DNA of 64,000 nt from UM-FILTER-38-24 sp041663205 (GTDB taxonomy: Bacteria > Patescibacteriota > Gracilibacteria > UBA1369 > LOWO2-01-FULL-3), in contig JBAZQZ010000004.1 in assembly GCA_041663205.1 (NCBI GenBank), positions 18,111-82,110 of the forward strand, read 5' to 3'. This document shows, piece by piece, positions 8,226 to 16,700 of this stretch. The position numbers and the translations under genes are program-made. The first letter of the stretch is position 1. Every line of letters begins with the position of its first letter. The notes beneath the pieces are model-generated. The model saw nothing but the letters and a program-made list of their open reading frames with translations. It was not told where the DNA came from and ran no database searches.

Positions 8226-9291
8226 ATTTGAGTTTTTTTAATTTGGCACGCATGAGGGGAGAGCCGGCGAATAGGTTTAAAAATTCTTTGTCTGATTTTA
8301 TTGCGAGGAGTTTTTTGAGCGAGATTTTGTCGCCGGCGAGGGGTTTGAGGAATTCGGGGTGGGGCGTTATTTTTTGTTTTGCGATGTTGTGAGGGCAGAC
8401 TTCTTGGCAGATGTCACAGCCGAAAATTCTTTTTGTTTTTTTGATGGCGTTGGCGATTTTGGCGGGGATGCGGTTTTTATTTTCTATCGTGTGATAGGCG
8501 ATGCATTTTCGCGCATCAATGATTCCGGGGGCGATGATGGCTTTTGTAGGGCAGGAATCAATACAACGTGTGCATGTGCCGCAAGGGGAAAAATTTTGAG
8601 TGGAATAAAGTGAAGATGCCCTCTCGCAACAGGTTGTGCAATTTGCCGATTCTAACATGTACGAATCGGCAAATTTGAGCCGATGCTTGATCGGCTCAAA
8701 AGCACAACGAGCTGTTGCTCGAGTACATCTTCCCTTTCCTTCCACCTCAATATTGCCATTGCGGCACAGATCCACAGTTGTAATAATTTCTGATAAAAAG
8801 ATCCAGGAGCCGAAAGTTTTTGTGATGATGCATCCGTTTTTGCCGATGTGGCCGATTTGGCAAGTTTCGGCGAAGGCGCGTTCCAAAATCGGACCGGTGT
8901 CGACGTAGGATTTTGTAAAATCATTCGGGAAAAGTTTTTTGATAAAATCTTCCAGTTGTTTTAATTTTTTGCCGATGATTTTATGATAATCGCGACCGTA
9001 GGCATAGCGGGCGATGATGCCGAAATTTTCATTTTTGTTGTCGTTTTTTTGGGGGTGAAAATAGTTTACTCCGAGGACAATTACCGTGCGTGCTTTTTTT
9101 AAAATTTTTGTAAGATTTTTTCTTTGCGCGGATTTTTCCATGTACGACATGTTCGCGTGGTTGCCTTCTTTAAGCCATTTTTCGTATGCGTTGAAATATT
9201 TTTTATCAAGTTGTGCCGGAGAAAATCCGATCAAGTCAAAACCGAGAGTTTTTGCAAAATTTTCTATTTCGGCGCGAAAATTTTTGTCCAT
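8182..9291 (-). CDS. queG: Epoxyqueuosine reductase with in-frame palindromic insert
   Basis: Reduces epoxyqueuosine to queuosine in tRNA using cobalamin and two 4Fe-4S clusters. The 369-residue protein shows YVDTGPILERAFA with the catalytic Asp131, cluster motif 1 CGTCTRCIDSCP (237-248) and cluster motif 2 CDICQEVCP (292-300). Typical QueG has only about 15-20 residues between the TTVDL strand and CGTCTRC. Here there are about 61, and residues 187-227 are encoded by a nested palindromic DNA element (8612-8732). It is the only B12-using candidate enzyme seen here and could explain cobalamin need, though QueG does not require the adenosyl form. ATG 9309 is an alternative start. Confidence 0.93.
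   Translation of the reverse strand: MDKNFRAEIENFAKTLGFDLIGFSPAQLDKKYFNAYEKWLKEGNHANMSYMEKSAQRKNLTKILKKARTVIVLGVNYFHPQKNDNKNENFGIIARYAYGRDYHKIIGKKLKQLEDFIKKLFPNDFTKSYVDTGPILERAFAETCQIGHIGKNGCIITKTFGSWIFLSEIITTVDLCRNGNIEVEGKGRCTRATARCAFEPIKHRLKFADSYMLESANCTTCCERASSLYSTQNFSPCGTCTRCIDSCPTKAIIAPGIIDARKCIAYHTIENKNRIPAKIANAIKKTKRIFGCDICQEVCPHNIAKQKITPHPEFLKPLAGDKISLKKLLAIKSDKEFLNLFAGSPLMRAKLKKLKSTANFLLSKIAAPD
8612..8732. repeat. Nested palindromic element inserted in frame in queG
   Basis: Four inverted pairs are nested around two internal hairpins: GAAGATG/CATCTTC (8612-8618, 8726-8732), GCAACAG/CTGTTGC (8626-8632, 8712-8718) and GTTGTGC/GCACAAC (8633-8639, 8702-8708). Inside, hairpin 1 has a perfect 12-bp stem (8641-8652 with 8663-8674, 10-nt loop) and hairpin 2 a perfect 11-bp stem (8674-8684 with 8690-8700, 5-nt loop). 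The whole can fold as a cloverleaf-like or three-way structure on either strand. It has no stop in the queG frame and adds about 41 residues there. It looks like a small non-autonomous mobile palindrome, comparable in style to Rickettsia palindromic elements. Confidence 0.8.
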
Positions 9292-9402
9292 ATTGCTATG
9301 CTCCAACATTGGGATTGTTTTTGCAATGAATTTTTGTTTTATCCGCTTTTCTTTAATTTTTAAAATGCTAACATTTACTCCTTTATAAAGAAAAATTTAT
9401 TG

Positions 9403-10413
9403 ATGGAGCAAATTTCCGAACAATTACAGTTGGAGTTTAATAAAGCAAAACGAGTTTTTGCCGATGCGCAAAAAATTTGCATTATTTCGCATAGAAGTCC
9501 GGACGGGGATGCGGTCGGAAGTAATCTTGCCCTACGATTTGGGCTTGAGAATGCGGGAAAAACTGTCGTGAGCGCGTGCGTCGACAAAGTTCCGGAGAAC
9601 AGTATTTTTTTAAAAAAGGCCGACAGTTTTGTGCAAGATTTTAATTACGAAGATTTTGATTGCATTGTCAGCGTGGATTGCGGTGACATTAAACTTGTAA
9701 AATTTCATGAAACTAAACCTGAGATTTTTAGCGGAGAGAAGCCGTTTGTAAATTTTGATCATCATGAATCAAACAATTATTTCGGGACGATAAATCCCGT
9801 TGATCCGCATGCGGCGGCGACGTGTGTGATTATTTATAAATTTTTCAAGTTTTGCGAATGGCCGATAACGATAGATGTCGCGAATGCGCTTTTGCACGGC
9901 ATTTATTTTGATACAGGCGGGATGATTCACAGCAACGCGACCGCGGAAGTTTTTCGGATTGCGGGGGAATTGATGCTTCGGGGCGCGGACATACAAAAAA
10001 TTTCGAAGGAACTTTTTCATACGACTCCGGTGAATAAACTTCGTTTGTGGGGCAGAATTTTGGAAAGGACTTATGTGAATGAGGACGGCGTGACGATTTC
10101 GGCGGCGGGCGCGAGCGATTATATGGCTTGCGGAGCGACTTCGCATGACACCGGCGGGGTGATTGATTATTTGAATTGCGTGCCGGACTCTAAATATTGC
10201 ATACTTTTGAGCGAGGACGAAAAGGGCATAGTGAAGGGCTCTTTGAGGACACAACGAAACGACGTGAATTTGTCCGAAGTTGCGAAAAAATGGGGTGGCG
10301 GCGGTCATCCGAAAGCCAGCGGGTTTGGGATTACGGGAAAACTCCAGCCTGTTTTTTCATGGAAAGTTGTTGATACCGGCGGGGATGCGCACGGGGAAGA
10401 GACGAGGTTTTAG
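9403..10413 (+). CDS. DHH/DHHA1 phosphoesterase (NrnA-like)
   Basis: The 336-residue DHH-superfamily phosphoesterase resembles NrnA, which degrades nanoRNAs and dephosphorylates pAp; related proteins cleave cyclic dinucleotides. Metal ligands are visible in ISHRSPDGDA (28-37), VDCGD (91-95) and DHH (119-121). The C-terminal DHHA1 domain carries the substrate loop GGGGHPKASGF. No transmembrane or PAS region is present, so this is the soluble type and not GdpP. ATG 9403 follows a TATAAA box (9384-9389); an in-frame TTG at 9400 is adjacent. The stop overlaps the convergent toxin gene by 4 bp. Confidence 0.9.
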   Translation: MEQISEQLQLEFNKAKRVFADAQKICIISHRSPDGDAVGSNLALRFGLENAGKTVVSACVDKVPENSIFLKKADSFVQDFNYEDFDCIVSVDCGDIKLVKFHETKPEIFSGEKPFVNFDHHESNNYFGTINPVDPHAAATCVIIYKFFKFCEWPITIDVANALLHGIYFDTGGMIHSNATAEVFRIAGELMLRGADIQKISKELFHTTPVNKLRLWGRILERTYVNEDGVTISAAGASDYMACGATSHDTGGVIDYLNCVPDSKYCILLSEDEKGIVKGSLRTQRNDVNLSEVAKKWGGGGHPKASGFGITGKLQPVFSWKVVDTGGDAHGEETRF

Positions 10414-10748
10414 AGGGAGGTTTTTAACAGCTCTGCCGAGATATTATCAAAGTGATATTTGAGTTCGTTTTCGCTGATACTTTCGTTTTCCGATTTTGCG
10501 TAAATGCACAGGGGGACCAGCAAATCTTTTTTTAAATATAAAAATATATACGACCTGAATCCTCCTGATTTTCCTTTATTTTGATCGCTACTTTTTATTC
10601 TTAATTTGTAAATTGAGTGTCCTATGTAAACTTCGTTTTTTAAATTTAAATTTTCCAGTTTTTGCAAAATATCGTCTTTTACTTTCGGATATTTTTTCTT
10701 TAATTTTCTGAGTTGATTTTTGAAATGTTCGGCAAAAAATATTTTCAT
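10410..10748 (-). CDS. RelE/HigB-like toxin
   Basis: A 112-residue basic protein of the RelE/ParE superfamily, probably a ribosome-dependent mRNA interferase. Seen features are the amphipathic N-terminal helix hairpin (FKNQLRKLKKKYPKVKDDIL), then the strand YKLRIKS, and GKSGGFRSYIFLYL, which matches the KxGGxR core of HigB/RelE toxins, then a C-terminal helix. It is the second gene of a two-gene operon with the ribbon-helix-helix antitoxin, 10 nt downstream. Confidence 0.8.
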   Translation of the reverse strand: MKIFFAEHFKNQLRKLKKKYPKVKDDILQKLENLNLKNEVYIGHSIYKLRIKSSDQNKGKSGGFRSYIFLYLKKDLLVPLCIYAKSENESISENELKYHFDNISAELLKTSL

Positions 10749-10758
10749 AACCGGAGTT

Positions 10759-11004
10759 TTAGATGTCTTTAAGCTGTTCTTTTGCGGATTTTAATTTTGA
10801 TGTGTCCACCTTATCCAAAAGTTTTGTTAAGGTGTTTATGGAGTCGTCCAGTGAATTTTTTTTCGTAAGAAAATAATACTTGATAAGAAAAGTGAATGTT
10901 GATGTCCTGTTTCCAAGACCTTCACTCTCTTTTATCAAGTCCAGTTCTTGTGGGATTTTTTCATCCACTTTCAAAAGTATTGTTTTCATCGGCGTTAAAT
11001 ACAT
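10759..11004 (-). CDS. Ribbon-helix-helix-like antitoxin
   Basis: A short protein whose N-terminus (MKTILLKVDEKIPQELDLIK) looks like a ribbon-helix-helix strand and helix, followed by a toxin-binding C-terminal helix ending AKEQLKDI. In such systems the protein neutralises the toxin encoded next and represses its own promoter. ATG 11004 and ATG 10989 are both possible starts; the second gives the cleaner RHH N-terminus. The orphan protein at 18615-18857 ends EQLKDV and appears to be a distant relative. Confidence 0.75.
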   Translation of the reverse strand: MYLTPMKTILLKVDEKIPQELDLIKESEGLGNRTSTFTFLIKYYFLTKKNSLDDSINTLTKLLDKVDTSKLKSAKEQLKDI

Positions 11005-11019
11005 AATATTTATATATTA

Positions 11020-11048
11020 ATTATATATTTTTTATTATTGGCGTGCAA
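11020..11048 (-). promoter_or_regulatory. Promoter of the first toxin-antitoxin operon
   Basis: On the minus strand, TTGCAC (11043-11048) and TATAAT (11020-11025) are 17 bp apart. The -10 region lies inside an AT-rich near-palindrome (11011-11027), a plausible antitoxin operator. Confidence 0.55.
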
Positions 11049-11126
11049 GATTTGTTTTTTTTGCGGGAAACTTTTGGCAGTATATTCGGGGGAGATTAAA
11101 TTTTTATTAAATATAACAAACAGGGC

Positions 11127-11155
11127 TTGACATACCTCTGTTTTTGTTTTAGCAT
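11127..11155 (+). promoter_or_regulatory. Promoter of the HATPase gene
   Basis: TTGACA (11127-11132) and TAGCAT (11150-11155) are separated by 17 bp; ATG 11178 lies 22 nt downstream. Confidence 0.65.
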
Positions 11156-11177
11156 GTTTACTATTTTTAAAAATATT

Positions 11178-12653
11178 ATGGCAATTGACGTATCGAAAGA
11201 TTCTGCGTGCGAGGATCCTGATGATCTGAAAAAGATGCTTGCTAATCCTGAAATTCGGGCTTTTGCCGAGAGATTGGTAAGAGCTTCGACCTTTGATGAG
11301 ATGCATTTATCATTGCAGGAGAAGGATGCTTCTTTTTTGGAGGAATTGCAACGGGCTAAAGGCTATCAAAGTAATCCGGATTTGTACCTTGCGGCATTAC
11401 ATAGGGTGTCCACTGCGACGCGTTTGGATAGGCTTATAGAGTATTTTTCTTCTCCGGAACTTGAAAATCTTTTTCATGAGTTGGAGGAGCGGTTCGGAGA
11501 AAATTCTTCCGAAAAAACTGATTTTTCTCAAGAGGCCTCGCGCAGGGCTTTTGAATTAGTGGACACTTTTGGGGTTTTGGTTAAGTCTTTGGCCTTTTTT
11601 GGTTTTGACAGAGCCAGCCCGGCCCTTGCAGAAGGAAAATCTCCCCTAAGAGCGCCTTTTGACGGGATTAATGTCCAAAATCCAATATGGCAAACAGGGC
11701 TTGAGGTTTCTGAAAATTTTGGGCATGCGATTGAGCATCTCATTCAGGGAATGCTTTTTATGAATGATGTTTCTTTAATTTTTTATTATTCTGGGGCTAC
11801 TCATTTGAGAAGGAAAAAACAAACTTATGCAAGGCTTAAAACGTATTTTATAGATACTTTGCCTGCGGTTTCTGCTGTCTTGAGAAATTTCAAGAGGACT
11901 CTTTTGAAAGAAAGAGGGGCGGAAGATGTTCGTACCGATGATGTTGTTTCTCCGTTGCATGATTTGTTGAAAGTTAGATTTGGACCGGACTGGCACATGC
12001 CTAAATTTCCTGTGGACTTGCGTAAAAATCCCGATGTCTCGCTGAAAAATGCGGACAGTGACGCTCTTTTGGTGGCTTTGTGGGAAATTGTAAAAAATGC
12101 GTTTCGCGAGAACAAGGTTTCCTTGGAAAAGTTGCGAGAATGTTTGGACAAGGGAAAACCTTATTTGACTGTAAAAACGGGGGAGGCTGTTTTGAGAGGG
12201 AGGGAAGTTATTGTTTTTGAAATTACGGATAATGGGACTAGGATAAATATTCCGGCATTGATAGAAAAAATAGAGGAGATGGGAAGTACGCTTAGGGGGT
12301 GGCAATCCAGAGACGTAACTTTCGGACAAATTTTGGATTTTTTGTCTTTGCGCAGAGTGTCTATTCCTTTGAAAGGAGCTGACGGGAAAGAGGGAAAAAT
12401 GTCCACTGGGGTCGGGCTTCATTCTGCCAGACGAATAATTCAAGAGCACAATGGAGAACTTTTTCCTGTAAATTTGGAGAATGGTGTTTCTTTTTTGGTC
12501 GTGATGCCAAAAGAAGGGCAAAATGCGGATTTTGCTGTTTCCGATTTAAAAATTTCCGGCGCGGAGTGCGCAGAGGTTTCAGGGATTGTTCAGGAAATGA
12601 GGAGCGGGATGATGGCGGCGGGGTTGGTTGACGGAAATGCGGGTATTGTTTAG
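11178..12653 (+). CDS. Histidine-kinase-like ATPase domain protein
   Basis: A 491-residue soluble protein with a GHKL ATPase domain at its C-terminus: N-box VALWEIVKNAFREN (about 299-312), G1 ITDNG (349-353) and G2 STGVGLHSARRII (409-421). The first 280 residues are helical and match no sensor domain I recognise. I find no convincing H-box; His-containing segments such as ENFGHAIEHLIQG could be an unusual dimerisation helix but this is uncertain. No receiver or regulator gene is adjacent; the nearest lone receiver domain is at 25680. ATG 11178 fits the promoter. The Tat-type lipoprotein gene follows 28 nt later and may be co-transcribed. Confidence 0.75.
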   Translation: MAIDVSKDSACEDPDDLKKMLANPEIRAFAERLVRASTFDEMHLSLQEKDASFLEELQRAKGYQSNPDLYLAALHRVSTATRLDRLIEYFSSPELENLFHELEERFGENSSEKTDFSQEASRRAFELVDTFGVLVKSLAFFGFDRASPALAEGKSPLRAPFDGINVQNPIWQTGLEVSENFGHAIEHLIQGMLFMNDVSLIFYYSGATHLRRKKQTYARLKTYFIDTLPAVSAVLRNFKRTLLKERGAEDVRTDDVVSPLHDLLKVRFGPDWHMPKFPVDLRKNPDVSLKNADSDALLVALWEIVKNAFRENKVSLEKLRECLDKGKPYLTVKTGEAVLRGREVIVFEITDNGTRINIPALIEKIEEMGSTLRGWQSRDVTFGQILDFLSLRRVSIPLKGADGKEGKMSTGVGLHSARRIIQEHNGELFPVNLENGVSFLVVMPKEGQNADFAVSDLKISGAECAEVSGIVQEMRSGMMAAGLVDGNAGIV

Positions 12654-12681
12654 AATTGTTTACCATTAATAAATTTTATTT

Positions 12682-13674
12682 ATGAATAATTTACAGGAAA
12701 GGTTTGAGGGAAGCGATCAAAGGGTTGACGGGGCAAATAGGGGTGGTGGTGACAAGGGTTCTGAAAGTGTTCAGGACAGACGTGCGTTTTTGAAGAGACT
12801 TGCGAGTATTGGGCTTGTCGGAGCCGTAGCTACAATTCCCGGATGCGACTATATAATTGACCAAATTCCTGTTTTGAAAGGAGAAGAAGAGGCCCTCCGT
12901 GCCGCCGAGGCTCTCCGTGCCAGAGAGGCGCTCTGTCCCAGCGAGGCTCCCCTGCCTCCCAATGAAACTCATTATGGTCCCGAGGCAATGGAGGAGGCCT
13001 TAAAAACAATTCCCGAAAGGCCGCCTTTGTTTTTGCAGGACTTGATTCTTTCCCCTGACGGAAGGCTAAAAGAGGATTTTGTACAGATAATGATAAAATT
13101 TTTTGCGGAGGAAATGAATATCCCTGAAAGTGAAATTTGCGTAGAAGAAGGAGAAGAACTTGATCCTGAAATCGTGTTCACCACTTGTAAGTTTGTGAAA
13201 TTAACTCTTGATGGGAATGTTCTTTTTTCGGCTTATACTCCTTTGAATATTGATGGATTACGTTTTTTCCATTTATCTCTGCCTTCTCACAAGGAGACGT
13301 TCTCTTATAGATCTTATCCTGAGAGTGACGGACAAAAGGGCGGGGCTGACACAACGCAGGGATGCGGAGGGGATGATTATAGTTTTGAAAGAGAGGAGGT
13401 CGTGGCGTCTCCCGATTCACCTGATTTGAGCAGGTATTTTAGGGAAATTTATTCTGCAATAGGAAATGATGGAGGCTGGCTTGTTTTTGGAGAAAAAGAT
13501 GGAAATACGGAAAGAGTTTTGAGGGTTAGCTATACCCGCCCTTTGTCCGCACTTGGAGGAGGAACACAGGGTAATCCTACGCCTCAAATTTATTATCCTT
13601 CCGCTGAAGCCAAGGAAATTTATGATGCATATAAGCAGACTCTTCGGGACTGGGATAATAGTCGCGAGCCGTAG
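12682..13674 (+). CDS. Unknown lipoprotein with Tat-type signal
   Basis: A 330-residue protein with a hydrophilic N-region, the twin-arginine motif DRRAFLKRL (Arg33-Arg34), a short hydrophobic stretch and a lipobox-like IPGC with Cys55. This predicts Tat export and lipidation, with lgt present at 2333. A repeat-encoded segment (EALRAA, EALRAR, EALCPS, EAPLPP) follows the lipobox and looks like a surface linker. The remaining region is acidic with no recognised domain. It lies 28 nt behind the HATPase gene. No tat genes occur in the window, so the export route needs confirming. Confidence 0.65.
   Translation: MNNLQERFEGSDQRVDGANRGGGDKGSESVQDRRAFLKRLASIGLVGAVATIPGCDYIIDQIPVLKGEEEALRAAEALRAREALCPSEAPLPPNETHYGPEAMEEALKTIPERPPLFLQDLILSPDGRLKEDFVQIMIKFFAEEMNIPESEICVEEGEELDPEIVFTTCKFVKLTLDGNVLFSAYTPLNIDGLRFFHLSLPSHKETFSYRSYPESDGQKGGADTTQGCGGDDYSFEREEVVASPDSPDLSRYFREIYSAIGNDGGWLVFGEKDGNTERVLRVSYTRPLSALGGGTQGNPTPQIYYPSAEAKEIYDAYKQTLRDWDNSREP
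12889..12960 (+). repeat. Four 18-bp tandem repeats in the lipoprotein gene
   Basis: Degenerate units begin at 12889, 12907, 12925 and 12943 on the pattern GAGGCYCTCCGTGCC. They encode six-residue blocks starting E-A after the lipobox. Confidence 0.8.
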
Positions 13675-13701
13675 CCTCAGGGCTTTTATTCAATCTTTTT
13701 G

Positions 13702-13738
13702 TTGACCTTGAAGGGATTTTTGCGTAGAATTTACGCAA
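13702..13738 (+). promoter_or_regulatory. carB promoter with palindromic operator candidate
   Basis: TTGACC (13702-13707), 17 bp, TAGAAT (13725-13730), then 8 nt to ATG 13739. A perfect 7-bp inverted repeat TTGCGTA/TACGCAA (13720-13726, 13732-13738) is centred on the -10 and ends against the start codon. A bound repressor there would block initiation. Confidence 0.6.
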
Positions 13739-16700
13739 ATGAAGACTGGAAGAAAATCTTCGCTAAAAAACTTCAATAAAATTTCTAAGGTTTTGGTATT
13801 GGGAAGTGGGGCGCTGAAAATCGGGGAAGCCGGGGAGTTTGATTATTCCGGTTCTCAAGCCATAAAAGCTTTGAAAGAGGAGGGAATTTCTTCCGTTTTG
13901 ATAAATCCAAATATTGCTACAATTCAGACAAGCAAGGGCATGGCGGACAGAGTTTATTTTTTGCCGGTGAATCCGTTTTTTGTGGAAAAAGTGATTGCGA
14001 AGGAGCGGCCGGATGGGATATTTTTGGCTTTTGGAGGCCAAACAGCGTTGAATTGCGGAATCGCGTTGTCCGAGAAAGGGGTTTTGAAAAAATATGGAGT
14101 GAAGGTTTTGGGAACGCCGGTTTCGGCTATTTCCAAGACGGAAGATCGTGCGCTTTTTAATGAAGAGCTTGGAAAAATTGGGGTGAGGGTGCCTCGTTCG
14201 AGGGCTTGTACAACAAAAGATCAGGCTGTGAAGGCGGCGAAAGAGATCGGATTCCCGCTTATTATACGGGCGGCGTTTACGCTTGGAGGGAAAGGAAGCG
14301 GTTTTGCGAGCGATTTTAAAGAGCTTGATGAAATGCTGGACACGGCTTTTGCCTTCAGTCCGCAGGTTTTGGTTGAGGAGAATTTGAAGGGATGGAAAGA
14401 AGTGGAATACGAAGTCGTGCGTGATTGTAATGACAATTGCATTACAGTTTGCAATATGGAAAATTTTGATCCGCTGGGAATTCATACCGGCGAATCTATC
14501 GTTATCGCGCCGTCGCAAACGCTTACAAACAGCGAATATCACAAGTTGCGCGAACTTGCGATAAAGGTGATCAGACATTTTGGAATCGTCGGGGAATGTA
14601 ATATTCAATATGCGCTTGATCCGCTTTCCGAGGACTACCGCGTGATTGAGGTGAATGCGAGGCTTTCGCGTTCGTCCGCTTTGGCGTCAAAAGCGACGGG
14701 CTATCCTTTGGCTCACGTGGCGGCGAAATTGGCTTTGGGATACAGTTTACCGGAGTTGAAAAATGCTGTGACGAAAACCACGACGGCTTGTTTTGAGCCG
14801 GCATTGGACTATGTCGCTCTTAAAATCCCGCGATGGGATCTCAATAAATTTCGCATGGTTTCAAAAGAAATCACCAGCGAGATGAAATCGGTGGGCGAGA
14901 TTATGGCTTTGGGAAGGAGTTTTGAGGAGGTCATGCAAAAAGGACTTCGCATGTTGCAAGTCGGGATGCACGGATTTGTCGCGAATGAAGATATAAAAAT
15001 TGACACAGATAAAATTGAAAATGACATAAGACATCCCACGCCAAAGAGAATTTTGGTGATTGCGGAGGCTTTACGACGCGGAATGAATGTCGCGAAAATT
15101 TCAAAAATTTCGGGAATTGATAAATGGTTCTTGGATAAATTGAAAAATATTGTGGACACGGAAAAGGAGCTAAAGAAAGCCACGAAAATGGATAAGGAAT
15201 TGATGCTTGAGGCAAAAAAGAAAGGATTTTCCGATAAACAAATTGCATTTTTGACAGGGAAAAAAGAGCTTGATGTAAGGGAGTTGCGAAAGAGTTTCGG
15301 GGTTCTGCCCGCGATAAAACAGATTGATACTTTGGGCGCGGAATATCCGACAAAAACAAATTATTTATATCTCACTTATCATGGCGACAAAAATGACGTT
15401 TTGCCTGGAGAAAAGCCAAAAATCGTTGTACTTGGAAGTGGCGCGTACTGCATCGGGTCAAGTGTGGAATTTGATTGGTGTTGCGTGAATGCGGTGAAAA
15501 CGGCGCAGAAGGAAGGCTACGAGACCGTTATGATAAATTATAATCCGGAGACCGTTTCCACGGATTATGACATGTGCGACAAACTTTATTTTGACGAGCT
15601 TTCTTTGGAAAGAGTTTTGGATATTTGCGAATTTGAGGGCAAATTGGTGAAGGGGGTGGTTGTGTCCACCGGCGGACAGGTGCCGAATAATTTGGCGATG
15701 AAACTTGCGGAAAACGGGATGAAAATTTTGGGGACAAGTGCGGGGAACATTGATCGCGCGGAGGACAGGAATAAATTTTCCGCGATGTGCGATAAACTTG
15801 GGGTGGATCAACCGCAGTGGAAAGAGCTCGCGCGCCTGGAAGATATTTATAAATTTGCGGAGGAAGTGGAATATCCGGTTTTGGTAAGGCCTTCGTATGT
15901 TTTGTCGGGCGCGGCGATGAGTGTTGCGTATGACAAGCAAGCCCTGGAAACGTTTTTGAATAAGGCTGTTAAAATCTCGAAAGAAGCGCCCGTTGTAGTT
16001 TCAAAATTTGAACTCGGGGCGAAAGAAGTTGAAATTGATGCCGTGGCGCACAAGGGAAATTTGGTCATTTACGCCATTTCCGAACATATAGAAAATGCAG
16101 GGGTACACAGCGGAGACGCAACAATCGTTTTGCCACCGCAAAAACTTTATATAGAAACCATTCGCAGAATAAAAGTAATTGCGAAAAAAATCGCGAAAGA
16201 ACTTGATATTTCCGGACCTTTCAATATTCAATTTTTGGCTAAGAATAACCGCGTAATGGTGATTGAATGTAACTTGCGCGCCAGCAGAAGTTTTCCGTTT
16301 TCGTCAAAAGTGACGGGATATAATTTTATAGAAATCGCGACCGGCGCGATGATTGAAAAAAGCACGGGAAAGGTTTCCAAGAAAATGAAAGAATTGCTTG
16401 CTTTCAGAAACTATAAAACTTTGGATTTGGATCATGTCGGCGTAAAAGCTCCGCAATTCAGTTTCCCGCGGCTTAAGGGAGCCGATCCTGTACTGGGCGT
16501 TGAAATGGCTTCAACGGGAGAAGTCGGGTGTTTCGGCGAGGATTTATGCGAGGCGTTTTTGAAAGCGATGATTTCCGTCGGGTTTGAATTGCCGAAAAAA
16601 GGCGTTTTGTTCAGTGTCGGCGGAGAACATGACAAAATTGAACTTTTGCCCGTTGCGAAGAGCTTTCTCGAGAGAGGTTTTGAGATTTTTGCGACCGAGG

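Noticed and set aside
8608..8740. tRNA-like gene in the cloverleaf-shaped element in queG
   Set aside because: Stems are too long, and there is no anticodon loop, T-loop sequence or CCA; the open queG frame runs through it.
9086..9388. Plus-strand frame opposite the queG N-terminus
   Set aside because: It overlaps a conserved gene, has no promoter or motif, and is Phe/Ser-rich as expected from antisense of AT-rich coding DNA.
10410..11004. Abortive-infection or larger defence island around the first toxin-antitoxin pair
   Set aside because: The neighbours are a housekeeping phosphoesterase and an ATPase with no defence signature.
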